DNA of 64,000 nucleotides, taken from Methanobrevibacter sp. (GTDB lineage Archaea > Methanobacteriota > Methanobacteria > Methanobacteriales > Methanobacteriaceae). The stretch spans positions 1 to 64,000 of the forward strand of contig NZ_JAFSNZ010000032.1 of NCBI RefSeq assembly GCF_017447225.1, written 5' to 3'. A program made the position numbers and the translations under genes. This document shows, one piece after another, positions 1 through 7,989 of the stretch. The notes beneath the pieces were generated by a model. It searched no databases. It saw only the letters and a program-made list of their open reading frames with translations, and had not been told where the DNA came from. Within the stretch, counting starts at the first letter, position 1. Each line of letters opens with the position of its first letter.

Positions 1-135
1 TCAACAGGTTCAGCAGCCTCAACAACTTCCTCAACCACTTCTTCCTCAACAGGTTCAGCAGCCTCAACAACTTCCTCAACCACTTCTTCCTCAACAGGTT
101 CAGCAGCCTCAACAACTTCTTCTACAACTTCTTCT
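1..135. repeat. 45-bp in-frame tandem repeat
   Basis: Copies at 1-45 and 46-90 are identical. The copy at 91-135 matches for its first 30 bases and then diverges at several positions. The unit is 45 bp, so it keeps frame and encodes a 15-residue acidic block. The array probably continues beyond the left edge. Identical neighbouring copies suggest recent slippage or unequal recombination. Confidence 0.9.
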
Positions 136-314
136 ACAGCAATCTCTTCAGTTTCTTCAACAACTTCAACAGGTTCTGCATCAGGAATTGTATTAATTTC
201 TTCTTTTACTTCTTCAACCTTAGGTGAAGATTCTTTATTAGATTTTTTACCAAGTTTAGTAAAATCCAATTTCACTTTGTTACCATATAATTTATTTACA
301 GGTTCATCAGCCAT
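1..314 (-). CDS. Acidic repeat protein, N-terminal part (runs off left edge)
   Basis: The ATG at 314 is preceded by a GGTGAT ribosome binding site (about 325-331), and the frame stays open to the window edge. The protein starts MADEPVNKLYGNKVKLDF, then has a Lys/Ser/Glu linker. From about residue 60 it becomes a Glu/Val-rich repeat of 15 residues, EEEVVEEVVEAAEPV, encoded by a 45-bp tandem repeat. It shows no signal peptide or membrane segment in the visible part. The repeat is probably an extended or helical acidic spacer before a domain that lies outside the window. I do not recognise the family. It is divergent from polC with 214 bp between them. Confidence 0.75.
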   Translation of the reverse strand, partial: MADEPVNKLYGNKVKLDFTKLGKKSNKESSPKVEEVKEEINTIPDAEPVEVVEETEEIAVEEVVEEVVEAAEPVEEEVVEEVVEAAEPVEEEVVEEVVEAAEPV

Positions 315-528
315 TTTTATCACCACTAAAAGCAATGAAAAATTTTTATAAGTTCGACAGTCTATGTAACATAAACATTTCTTTTTTAAAATATTTAAAC
401 CTTATTTAAATTCAACGATTTTATATATAAAGGATTAATTTTTTCACACAAACGCACTTCCCTAAATTTAATATAGTGCGAAATATACATATAATAACTA
501 ACTGATTTTAAAAAACCACGGCGATATT

Positions 529-3500
529 ATGGATTATTTTGATAGATTAGAAGCTGAAACACATGCATTATACGAAATAGCTAATGAAGCTCGCTCAAAA
601 GGTTTAGATGTAGAAACTAAAACCGAGGTTCCATTAGCAAAGGATTTAGCTGAAAGAGTTGAAGGGCTTGTCGGTCCTGAAGGTGTAGCTAAGCGTATCA
701 AGGAATTGGAAAAAGATTTGACAAGAGAAGAAGTGGCTTTTGAAATAGCTGCAGAAATTGCTTCTGGCAAATTTGAATTGACTGGTGAAAAAGCAGAATA
801 TGATGAAGAGCAAAGATGCGACCAGGGATTAAGAACAGCACTTGCTATCTTAACAGAAGGAGTAGTAGCAGCCCCACTGGAAGGAATATCCCAGGTAAGA
901 ATTAAAAATAATTTCGATTCAACAAAATATATCGCCGTATATTTCGCAGGACCTATCAGAAGCGCAGGAGGTACTGCTGCTGCACTTGCAGTATTGCTTG
1001 GAGACAAAATCAGAAGGGCAATCAATATTGATGAGTTCAAACCAATCGAAGATGAAATCGAACGTTATGTTGAAGAAGTTGAGCTTTACGAATCAGAAGT
1101 TACAAATCTTCAGTATTCACCTACTCCTGAAGAGGTTCGTTTTGCGGCAAATCACATTCCTGTTGAAGTTACAGGTGAACAGACTGATGCTGTTGAAGTA
1201 TCACACAGAGATCTGGAACGTGTAGAAACAAACAACATACGCGGTGGAGCTTTGCTGGCTATGGTTGAAGGAGTTATCCAGAAATCCAAAAAAATCCACA
1301 AAATCTCAAATAAATTAGGCTTGAATTGGGAATGGCTTACAGAATACTCAAAACCTAAAAAGGAAGAATCATCGGATTCATCCGATGAAAGCGAAATTGT
1401 CCATGAACCTAAATATATTCAGGATATTATTGGAGGAAGACCTGTTTTAGGACATCCTTCCGAAAAGGGAGGATTCAGATTAAGATATGGACGCTCCAGA
1501 AATACCGGCCTTGCAACTATGGGAGTTCATCCGGCAACAATGGCATTGCTTGAGTTTTTAGCCGTCGGAACACAGCTTAAAATTGAATATCCGGGTAAGG
1601 GAAATTGTGTTGTTCCGGTTGATTCTATTGAAGGTCCGACTGTTAAACTCAAAAATGGTGACGTAGTTATAATCAACAGTGTAAAACAGGCCAGAGAGCT
1701 TAAAAAGGATGTTGTTGAAATATTATTCTTAGGAGACATGCTGGTTGCTTTTGGAGAATTTTTAAGAAACAACCAACCATTGTATCCATCAGGATGGTGT
1801 GAAGAATGGTGGATTGGGCTTTTAAAGGAAAGCAAAAACTATTCTGAAGATGATGACCTTGATTTAGGCCGTCTGGAATATGACTATCTTCCGGCAAAAG
1901 AAGCTTTTGAATTATCCAAAAAATATGATTTACCCCTTCATCCGAAATACACATACTGCTATAATGACGTGACAATTGAAGATTTAAATGCATTATATGA
2001 TTTGTTAATGGAATGCAAGGATACATATAGTCTCAATGAAGGAATAAAATTAAATTTAACATATGCAAAAAGAACACTTGAAATAATTGGTGTTCCTCAT
2101 ATTGTCCGTGATGATAAAATAATTATTGATGCAGATAACTCTTATGCGCTGCTTGCAACAATAGTCGACAGATTGCCTAAAAGGGATTCCACTATTGAGG
2201 CTTTAAATGAGGTTTCAAATATAGAAATCAAAAACAAAGCTCCGGCATACATCGGTACCCGTGTAGGAAGGCCTGAAAAATCAAAAGAAAGACTGATGAA
2301 ACCTGCACCACACGGTTTATTCCCAATCGGAAACTATGGAGGAGCTCAAAGGCTAGTTGCCAATGCAGCTAAAAAAGGCAAAATTGACGTTGACCTGTCA
2401 AGAAGGAAATGTTCAAACCCGGATTGCAGATTAATGACATTTAACTCAATATGCCCTAAATGCGGCTCACCTACTGAAATGGGAAAACCTGAGCATAAAA
2501 AGATTAATATCTCATCAATGCTTAAGAAGGCATCAGATAATGTTGGAGTCAGAAAAGTCGACAAGTTCAAAGCAGTTGTAGGTATGATTTCAGAGTCAAA
2601 GCTTCCTGAACCATTGGAAAAAGGAATATTAAGATGTAAAAATGAAGTGTTCACATTTAAGGACGGTACAATCCGTCACGATTCCACAGACTTGCCGCTG
2701 ACACATTTTATCCCTAAAGAAATAGGAGTCAGTGTTGAAAAGCTCCTGGAAATGGGATATGAACATGACTGTTACGGCAAACCTATAGAAAATGAAGACC
2801 AGATTATAGAGCTTAAGGTGCAGGATGTCGTGATTTCAAATAACTGTGCAGAATATTTGGTAAATACAGCAAAATTCATTGACGATGAACTTACAAGATT
2901 TTATGGAATGGACAGCTTTTACAATGTTAAAACAAAAACAGATCTGATAGGTCATCTGATAGCTGGTCTTGCTCCCCACACATCAGCAGGAGTATTGGGT
3001 CGTATTGTAGGATTTACAAAGGCATTAGGATGTTATGCCCACCCATATTTCCATTCTGCAAAACGTAGAAATTGTGACAGTGACGAAGATGCGATAATGC
3101 TTCTTTTGGATGCTTTAATTAACTTTTCAAAAACATACTTGCCTAATACCAGAGGAGGAAGTATGGATGCTCCATTGGTTTTATCTTCACGAATTGACCC
3201 TGAGGAAATCGATGACGAATCACATAACCTGGACATTTATGAGCGCTTCCCTGTCGAGTTTTATGAAAAGACAAAAGATCCTTTAAAACCTGCTGACGTA
3301 TTGGATTATATTGATAATGTCGAGATGCATCTGGGAACTCCTGAGCAGTATGAGGGACTGATGTTTTCCCACCATACCTCAAGCATTCATGCGGGACCTA
3401 CATTATGTCTTTACAAAAGACTGCCGTCAATGAAAGAAAAGGTTGAAGCCCAAATCGAGCTTGCCGAAAAGATTAGAGCTGTTGACCAGAGAGACGTTGT

Positions 3501-3825
3501 GGAAAGAGTACTGTCTTCCCACTTCCTGCCGGACATTATGGGTAACTCCAGAGCATTTTCCAAACAGAAAGTGAGATGCACAAAATGCAATTCAAAATAC
3601 AGAAGAATTCCATTGTCCGGAAAATGCAGCAAATGTGGAGGAAATCTGATTCTTTCAGTTTCAAAAGGATCTGTTCAAAAATATCTTGGAATCTCCCAGG
3701 ACCTTGTTAACAGATACCCTGTATCACCATACCTGAAACAGCGTTTGGAAATTCAGGAATTTGGAATTAATTCATTGTTTGAAAGTGACAAGTCAAAACA
3801 AAGTTCTTTAGATGTATTTTTCTAA
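529..3825 (+). CDS. polC: DNA polymerase II (family D) large subunit DP2
   Basis: This is the catalytic subunit of the archaeal replicative polymerase PolD, which works with the DP1 exonuclease subunit. The 1098 residues are the usual length for an intein-free DP2. The catalytic acidic motif NCDSDED lies at about residues 848-854, with candidate metal ligands Asp850 and Asp852. Two zinc-ribbon Cys clusters are visible, one near residue 630 (CSNPDC with CPKC) and one near 1020 (CTKC with CSKC). The protein ends QSSLDVFF, which fits a C-terminal PCNA-interacting (PIP) box. The start follows GGCGATATT, and a TATA-like element lies near 422-430. DP1 is not in this window. Confidence 0.97.
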   Translation: MDYFDRLEAETHALYEIANEARSKGLDVETKTEVPLAKDLAERVEGLVGPEGVAKRIKELEKDLTREEVAFEIAAEIASGKFELTGEKAEYDEEQRCDQGLRTALAILTEGVVAAPLEGISQVRIKNNFDSTKYIAVYFAGPIRSAGGTAAALAVLLGDKIRRAINIDEFKPIEDEIERYVEEVELYESEVTNLQYSPTPEEVRFAANHIPVEVTGEQTDAVEVSHRDLERVETNNIRGGALLAMVEGVIQKSKKIHKISNKLGLNWEWLTEYSKPKKEESSDSSDESEIVHEPKYIQDIIGGRPVLGHPSEKGGFRLRYGRSRNTGLATMGVHPATMALLEFLAVGTQLKIEYPGKGNCVVPVDSIEGPTVKLKNGDVVIINSVKQARELKKDVVEILFLGDMLVAFGEFLRNNQPLYPSGWCEEWWIGLLKESKNYSEDDDLDLGRLEYDYLPAKEAFELSKKYDLPLHPKYTYCYNDVTIEDLNALYDLLMECKDTYSLNEGIKLNLTYAKRTLEIIGVPHIVRDDKIIIDADNSYALLATIVDRLPKRDSTIEALNEVSNIEIKNKAPAYIGTRVGRPEKSKERLMKPAPHGLFPIGNYGGAQRLVANAAKKGKIDVDLSRRKCSNPDCRLMTFNSICPKCGSPTEMGKPEHKKINISSMLKKASDNVGVRKVDKFKAVVGMISESKLPEPLEKGILRCKNEVFTFKDGTIRHDSTDLPLTHFIPKEIGVSVEKLLEMGYEHDCYGKPIENEDQIIELKVQDVVISNNCAEYLVNTAKFIDDELTRFYGMDSFYNVKTKTDLIGHLIAGLAPHTSAGVLGRIVGFTKALGCYAHPYFHSAKRRNCDSDEDAIMLLLDALINFSKTYLPNTRGGSMDAPLVLSSRIDPEEIDDESHNLDIYERFPVEFYEKTKDPLKPADVLDYIDNVEMHLGTPEQYEGLMFSHHTSSIHAGPTLCLYKRLPSMKEKVEAQIELAEKIRAVDQRDVVERVLSSHFLPDIMGNSRAFSKQKVRCTKCNSKYRRIPLSGKCSKCGGNLILSVSKGSVQKYLGISQDLVNRYPVSPYLKQRLEIQEFGINSLFESDKSKQSSLDVFF

Positions 3826-3906
3826 AGCAAAATACTGTTCAAATGCTCTAGGACAATTCTGATAGTATATTAAGTTAATAATATATTATTGTAAACTAAC
3901 TGGAAA

Positions 3907-3930
3907 ATTGTTCGTAACAATACGAACAAT
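3907..3930. promoter_or_regulatory. Perfect inverted repeat matching the MsvR box, nrdD promoter
   Basis: ATTGTTCGTA (3907-3916) and TACGAACAAT (3921-3930) are exact reverse complements separated by ACAA. The core TTCGTA-N4-TACGAA is the motif I recall for binding by the methanogen redox regulator MsvR, whose gene lies at 33094-33852. The 3' arm touches a TATA box (TATATATA, 3930-3937), so the TFB recognition element falls inside the repeat. A protein bound here would be expected to block TBP/TFB loading. The symmetry is seen directly; the MsvR assignment comes from the known motif plus the presence of msvR. Confidence 0.75.
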
Positions 3931-3937
3931 ATATATA
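3930..3937 (+). promoter_or_regulatory. TATA box of nrdD
   Basis: TATATATA sits about 98 bp upstream of the nrdD ATG and directly after the inverted repeat. With usual archaeal spacing, transcription would start near 3958-3963, giving a leader of roughly 75 nt. It is the only strong TATA element in the 209-bp gap after polC. Confidence 0.6.
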
Positions 3938-3964
3938 CAAGGTAAACTAATATTATAATTAAGT

Positions 3965-4007
3965 GATTAGTAGTAGATAGATTGCTCTATCTCTTATTTT
4001 ACTAATC
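3965..4007 (+). promoter_or_regulatory. Two-tier hairpin in the nrdD 5' leader
   Basis: GATTAGTA (3965-3972) pairs with TACTAATC (4000-4007). Inside it, AGATAGA (3975-3981) pairs with TCTATCT (3986-3992) around a TTGC loop. The structure would lie at the very 5' end of the transcript predicted from the TATA box. It ends 27 nt before the ATG and leaves the GGTG ribosome site at 4025 free. It may affect mRNA stability or bind a regulator; no known riboswitch class is recognised. Confidence 0.45.
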
Positions 4008-4034
4008 GAAATTAAATGGAAAATGGTGTGTTAA

Positions 4035-6353
4035 ATGGAAAAAAGTTCAGAAATTGCAAATAACTTAAATAAATCCGTTAAAATCAATGTAGAAAAAAAT
4101 AACGGAATTAAAGAAAGATTCAGTTATGAAAAATTATTAAAATCATTAGTAATGGTTGAAACCCCATTCTTTGAATCTGATAAAATTGTAGCTACTGTAG
4201 TATCCTCATTATACGATGGAATCACTACAAAAGAAATCAAAAAAATAGTTCACGAATGTTTAGAAGACATCGACGGTGAAATCGCCAACAAATACTTAGC
4301 AAGTACCCAATTAAAAGTACGTACTTCAAGAGACACAATCGAAGCATTCGACTTATCCAGAATTGCAAATACATTAATTGAAGAAACCGGTGCTAGCCAA
4401 GAAACCGCTTTTGAAATAGCAACCGAAACCTGGAAAGAACTCAAAAAATTAAACGTAGAATACTTAACCGCTCCAATGATCAGGGAAATAGTCAACACCA
4501 AATTAGTTGAATACGGACTTGAAGACTTAAGAAGCCGTTACACCCGTTTAGGTATTCCTGTTTACAACATTACCTCTTTAATCGAAAACGGTAACAGAGA
4601 TAATGCAAACATGATTCACAACCCGGAAAGTATCCACAAACATGTAGCAGACGAAGCATTAAAACAATACGCATTATTAAAAATGCTTCCGGCAAACTTA
4701 GCTGATGCACACATGTCCGGAGATATCCACATTCACGATTTAGAATTCTTCGCAGGAAGACCATTAAACTGTATGCAACACGATATCAGAACTTTCATCA
4801 AATACGGACTTAAAGTAGACGGTACCGGTGACCACACTTCAATCGCAGGTGCACCAAACCACATGGAAACTTTAATGAACCACACTGGTGAAATCATGCT
4901 TGCAGCACAGCAGAACATGTCCGGTGGACAAGGAATGTCTCTCTGGAACGTATTTGTAGCACCATTTGCAAGAGGAAGAAGTTATGATGAAATCAAACAG
5001 TCCGTACAAATGCTTGTATACAACCTAAACATGGCTTACGCAGCACGTGGATCACAGGTACCTTTCACAAGTATGGCATTGGAATTCGGAGTTCCTAACT
5101 TCCTAAAAGATGAAACCGCATACGGACCAAAAGGCCAGGTAGTTGGAACCTACGCTGATTTCGAAGAAGAAACCAGATTAATCCAAAGAGCATTTACTGA
5201 AACTTTACTTGAAGGAGATAACGAAGGAAAACCTCATTTATTCCCAAATACCATTTACACATTACGTGAAGAAACTATGACCAGCGAATATGAAGACGAC
5301 ATTCGTTTAGTACATGAATTATCTGCCAAATATGGTTCATCTTACTTCGTAAACATGTTAGCTGACTACAGAGGAGACATGGCTAACTACATGGGTTGCA
5401 GAACCTGTTTACAAGACAACTGGACCGGTGACTGGGATCAAGACTGTTTAAGAACAGGTAACCTCGCATACGTAACCTTAAACCTCCCAAGAATCGGATA
5501 CCAATCCAAAGATGAAACCCAAGTATTCGAATACTTAGATGAATACATGGACTTAGCTACCGAAACATTAATGCTTAGAAGAGAACAAGGATTAAAATGT
5601 TTAAATGACTTCCACATTTTACCATTCTTAAAACAAAAAGTAGCTGAAGATTCCTACTACAGAATCCAAAACTCAACATTATCCTTTGGTTTTGTAGGAC
5701 TTAACGAAATGTTATTATCCTTATTCGGAGAAGGTATTGAAAACCCTGATGCAAACAAATTCGGTATCAAATGTCTTGAATACATTAACGAAAGAGCAAA
5801 TCAATTAAAAGAAGAAACTGGACTCAGATGGTCTGTACTTCAAACTCCTGCTGAATCAACAGCTTACAGATTTGCAACACTCGATAAAAAACAATTCGGA
5901 GACCAAGCTATCGTTCAGGGAGACGGAAATGCAAACTACTACACCAACTCATCTCACGTGCCAGTAGACACTTCCGCATCATTAATTGAAAAAATCAAAA
6001 TTGAAGAACAATACCACCCATTAACTCCTGGTGGACACATCTTCCATGCATTCATGGGTGAATCATACTCCGATCCGGATTCATTAATGAGTTTAACCAA
6101 TAAAATCGCAAGAAAATCAGATATCGGTTTCTGGGCTTACAGCTCAGCACTAAGTTTCTGTTTAAAATGTAAAACTTTAATGAAAGGACTAAACCATGTT
6201 TGTCCTACCTGCGGTGAAAGTGAAGATGTAGAATGGTACGACAGAATTACCGGATACGTACAACAAGTAGGTCGTGCAAAATCCGCATCCGGTGGTTGGA
6301 ACCCAGGTAAACGTCAAGAATTAATTGACAGAAGAAGATTTGAAGATAACTAA
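4035..6353 (+). CDS. nrdD: Anaerobic (class III) ribonucleoside-triphosphate reductase
   Basis: It reduces ribonucleotides to deoxyribonucleotides using an oxygen-sensitive glycyl radical. The 772 residues have an N-terminal ATP-cone (about 15-105), then the barrel with YMGCRTC (Cys455, Cys458), a C-terminal zinc site CLKC plus CPTC (709, 712, 723, 726), and the radical site RITGY with Gly740. The start follows GGTG at 4025. Codon use favours C-ending and AAC/TTC codons, as in highly expressed genes. No nrdG activase gene is in this window, so the activase must be encoded elsewhere. The promoter carries a putative MsvR operator and a structured leader, and the gene ends in a hairpin terminator. 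Confidence 0.97.
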   Translation: MEKSSEIANNLNKSVKINVEKNNGIKERFSYEKLLKSLVMVETPFFESDKIVATVVSSLYDGITTKEIKKIVHECLEDIDGEIANKYLASTQLKVRTSRDTIEAFDLSRIANTLIEETGASQETAFEIATETWKELKKLNVEYLTAPMIREIVNTKLVEYGLEDLRSRYTRLGIPVYNITSLIENGNRDNANMIHNPESIHKHVADEALKQYALLKMLPANLADAHMSGDIHIHDLEFFAGRPLNCMQHDIRTFIKYGLKVDGTGDHTSIAGAPNHMETLMNHTGEIMLAAQQNMSGGQGMSLWNVFVAPFARGRSYDEIKQSVQMLVYNLNMAYAARGSQVPFTSMALEFGVPNFLKDETAYGPKGQVVGTYADFEEETRLIQRAFTETLLEGDNEGKPHLFPNTIYTLREETMTSEYEDDIRLVHELSAKYGSSYFVNMLADYRGDMANYMGCRTCLQDNWTGDWDQDCLRTGNLAYVTLNLPRIGYQSKDETQVFEYLDEYMDLATETLMLRREQGLKCLNDFHILPFLKQKVAEDSYYRIQNSTLSFGFVGLNEMLLSLFGEGIENPDANKFGIKCLEYINERANQLKEETGLRWSVLQTPAESTAYRFATLDKKQFGDQAIVQGDGNANYYTNSSHVPVDTSASLIEKIKIEEQYHPLTPGGHIFHAFMGESYSDPDSLMSLTNKIARKSDIGFWAYSSALSFCLKCKTLMKGLNHVCPTCGESEDVEWYDRITGYVQQVGRAKSASGGWNPGKRQELIDRRRFEDN

Positions 6354-6380
6354 ACACGTTATCTTCCACACCATTTTTTT
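6342..6380 (+). terminator. nrdD terminator hairpin spanning the stop codon
   Basis: GAAGATAAC (6342-6350) and GTTATCTTC (6358-6366) form a perfect 9-bp stem. The TAA stop codon (6351-6353) sits at the start of the 7-nt loop. A run of seven T follows at 6374-6380. Confidence 0.7.
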
Positions 6381-6471
6381 AACACCATCAATATCATCAC
6401 TAAACTTGTTGACATATTCATTAAAAAAATTTAATAATCCTAAGTATTAATACTATTAAATAGGTGTTAAC

Positions 6472-7020
6472 ATGAATAAAAAAATAATCTTAGTATTAAT
6501 AGCCATCATAGCAATTATTCTTGTTGTAGGAGGATTGTCCCTGACAAATGCTTTCAAACAAGAGCCTAAACTTAATATTGTAACTAATGGTACTGTTCAT
6601 ACAAATACTACTTTTTTAGTCAAATCAACTGACTTAAATAATACATCAATTGCAAATGAAAGTATTTCCATTGAAATTCTTGATAACGAATCAAATACTG
6701 TTATTGATGAAGAAGTAAAGACCAATGAGTATGGTGAAGCATCTATAGAACTTACCAATGTTTCAGAGGGAAATTATACTGTTAATGTTACTTTTGAAGG
6801 AAATGACGAATTTAAAGAATGTACTGTTGAACAAGATTTAGAAATAGTTGAAGATGTAGTCGATACAATATCTTCCGATGATAACAGTACTGATATTGAT
6901 GATGGTGCATTTTACAGTGAACAAGCTGGAAGAACAATTTATACAGGAGAAGTTCAGTTAGGTCCGGATGGTCACTATTGGAAACACTTAGGTAATAATG
7001 AATGGGTAGAAATTGATTAA
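6472..7020 (+). CDS. Secreted or membrane-anchored protein with one Ig-like domain
   Basis: The 182 residues begin with a Lys-rich N-terminus and a hydrophobic stretch (about 4-27), a signal peptide or signal anchor. Residues 33-125 form an Ig-like beta-sandwich module of the type repeated in methanogen adhesin-like proteins, with the phrase GNYTVNVTFEGN. An Asp/Ser linker and a short tail rich in Gly, Tyr and Trp (GRTIYTGEVQLGPDGHYWKH) follow. There are several N-X-S/T sequons. The start follows AGGTG. The gene has its own promoter region after the nrdD terminator. The tail could bind wall or surface polymer; this is a guess. Confidence 0.75.
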   Translation: MNKKIILVLIAIIAIILVVGGLSLTNAFKQEPKLNIVTNGTVHTNTTFLVKSTDLNNTSIANESISIEILDNESNTVIDEEVKTNEYGEASIELTNVSEGNYTVNVTFEGNDEFKECTVEQDLEIVEDVVDTISSDDNSTDIDDGAFYSEQAGRTIYTGEVQLGPDGHYWKHLGNNEWVEID

Positions 7021-7104
7021 TTACCTTTTCATTTTTTTAATAATTATCCCAATGAAAGTAAAAAACTAAAAGTATATTAATATCTTCAAATATAAATTAT
7101 ACTA

Positions 7105-7192
7105 TTATCATATCACTGATGATAAATTATTTTCACACTCTATGTTACTAGTATTTATGGGCTTTTTTGATACTAGGTAGCTGATAACATAG
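7105..7192. other. Cluster of inverted repeats upstream of rpl21e
   Basis: TTATCAT (7105-7111) pairs with ATGATAA (7119-7125). CTATGTTA (7140-7147) pairs with TAACATAG (7185-7192), and nested inside it CTAGTAT (7148-7154) pairs with ATACTAG (7170-7176). This leaves a 15-nt apical loop and an 8-nt one-sided bulge. The two nested left arms are continuous, giving a 15-bp bulged stem. It could be part of a leader, a small RNA or a protein-binding site. It ends 43 bp before the rpl21e ATG. Confidence 0.4.
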
Positions 7193-7235
7193 ACTTAATT
7201 AATACCCAGTGCATTAATAATATCGAGGTAATAAA

Positions 7236-7526
7236 ATGCAAAGATCAAGAGGATTTAGAAGCAGATCAAGAAAAAAAATGACTAAAGTTGAAAGAAAAGG
7301 AAGAACTAACCCTATCACTAACAGATTCCAAAAATTTGAAGAAGGAGATTTAGTTCACATTATTATTAACCCAAGTATTCAAAAAGGTCAGCCACATTCC
7401 AGATTCCACGGAAAAACTGGTAAAATCGTAGGTCAAAAAGGTAAAGCATACTTAGTAGCTTTAAAAGAAGGAAACAAAGCAAAAGAATTGATTGTTAGAC
7501 CTGACCACTTAAAATTACAAAACTGA
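7236..7526 (+). CDS. rpl21e: Ribosomal protein L21e
   Basis: This is an archaeal/eukaryotic large-subunit ribosomal protein of 96 residues, full length for the family. It has the basic N-terminus ([15 protein letters not shown]) and the SH3-like core with [13 protein letters not shown] and a conserved RPDHLKLQ end. The start follows GAGGTAATAAA. It heads an operon with rpo4 (5-nt gap), a classical archaeal arrangement that links ribosome and RNA polymerase production. Confidence 0.97.
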   Translation: MQRSRGFRSRSRKKMTKVERKGRTNPITNRFQKFEEGDLVHIIINPSIQKGQPHSRFHGKTGKIVGQKGKAYLVALKEGNKAKELIVRPDHLKLQN

Positions 7527-7531
7527 TTTAA

Positions 7532-7876
7532 ATGATTGGTAAAAATATCATAAAAAAAGAGGAAATTCCTGGAGTTGTAGTTAAAGAGACTCTTGAAGAA
7601 TTCTCTCAAGATTATGAATTAAATTACGAACAGAACGTAACTTTAAACCATCTTGCAAGATTCCCAAGATTTTCAGTTGAAGATACAGAAAAAATCATTG
7701 AAGAGCTTGAAAGCAAAATCGGTTTAAGACATAAAGTTGCTGTCCACATCGTAGATTTAATTCCACAAGATTTATCTGATTTAAGATTAATATTTGCAAA
7801 AGAACCAACTCAAATCACTAAAGAGGAAATGGAAGAAATTCTTGAAATCTTAAATCAATATTTTGTATCCGAATAG
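7532..7876 (+). CDS. rpo4: DNA-directed RNA polymerase subunit Rpo4 (RpoF)
   Basis: This is the archaeal homologue of eukaryotic Rpb4. It pairs with Rpo7 to form the stalk of RNA polymerase, which contacts nascent RNA and initiation factors. The 114 residues match the usual length. The C-terminal HRDC-like helical part (LARFPRF through EILNQYF) is intact. It lies 5 nt after rpl21e. A hairpin with T-runs immediately follows its stop, so transcription of the downstream DUF655 and rsmA genes may be partly separate. Confidence 0.95.
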   Translation: MIGKNIIKKEEIPGVVVKETLEEFSQDYELNYEQNVTLNHLARFPRFSVEDTEKIIEELESKIGLRHKVAVHIVDLIPQDLSDLRLIFAKEPTQITKEEMEEILEILNQYFVSE

Positions 7877-7907
7877 TTTTTTACTATTCCTTTTTTTAAC
7901 TTTTTTT
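7871..7907 (+). terminator. Hairpin and T-runs at the rpo4 stop codon
   Basis: GAATAGT (7871-7877) and ACTATTC (7883-7889) make a perfect 7-bp stem with a TTTTT loop. The TAG stop codon is part of the 5' arm. Two runs of seven T follow (7891-7897 and 7901-7907). It may be a partial terminator inside the longer cluster. Confidence 0.6.
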
Positions 7908-7989
7908 AAACTAGCTTATTTTAGATATATTTATTACTATTGAATTTTAAATTTAATAATAGATTTTTAAAAATAGTGAAGTGATAATT

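Noticed and set aside
1-135. A CRISPR-like repeat array
   Set aside because: The 45-bp units are directly adjacent with no spacers, stay in frame, and encode a 15-residue protein repeat.
1527-3632. Several open frames antisense to polC
   Set aside because: They have no ribosome sites or recognisable protein sequence and mirror the codon pattern of the real gene, as do similar frames opposite ileS, purL, rpa and radA.
4035-7020. An nrdG activase gene next to nrdD
   Set aside because: The following gene encodes an exported Ig-like protein, and no radical-SAM activase of the NrdG type occurs anywhere in the window.
7117-7184. A possible C/D-box guide RNA: a TGATGA box (7118-7123) and a CTGA box (7181-7184) 60 nt apart
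   Set aside because: The flanks do not pair to form the terminal stem, internal D' and C' boxes are weak, and the TGATGA falls in the arm of an ordinary hairpin. The boxes alone are common by chance in AT-rich DNA.
7140-7192. The sequence CTATGTTA/TAACATAG as a shared promoter motif of rpl21e and hdrA
   Set aside because: An 8-mer of this composition is expected several times by chance in 64 kb of AT-rich DNA, and its position differs between the two genes.
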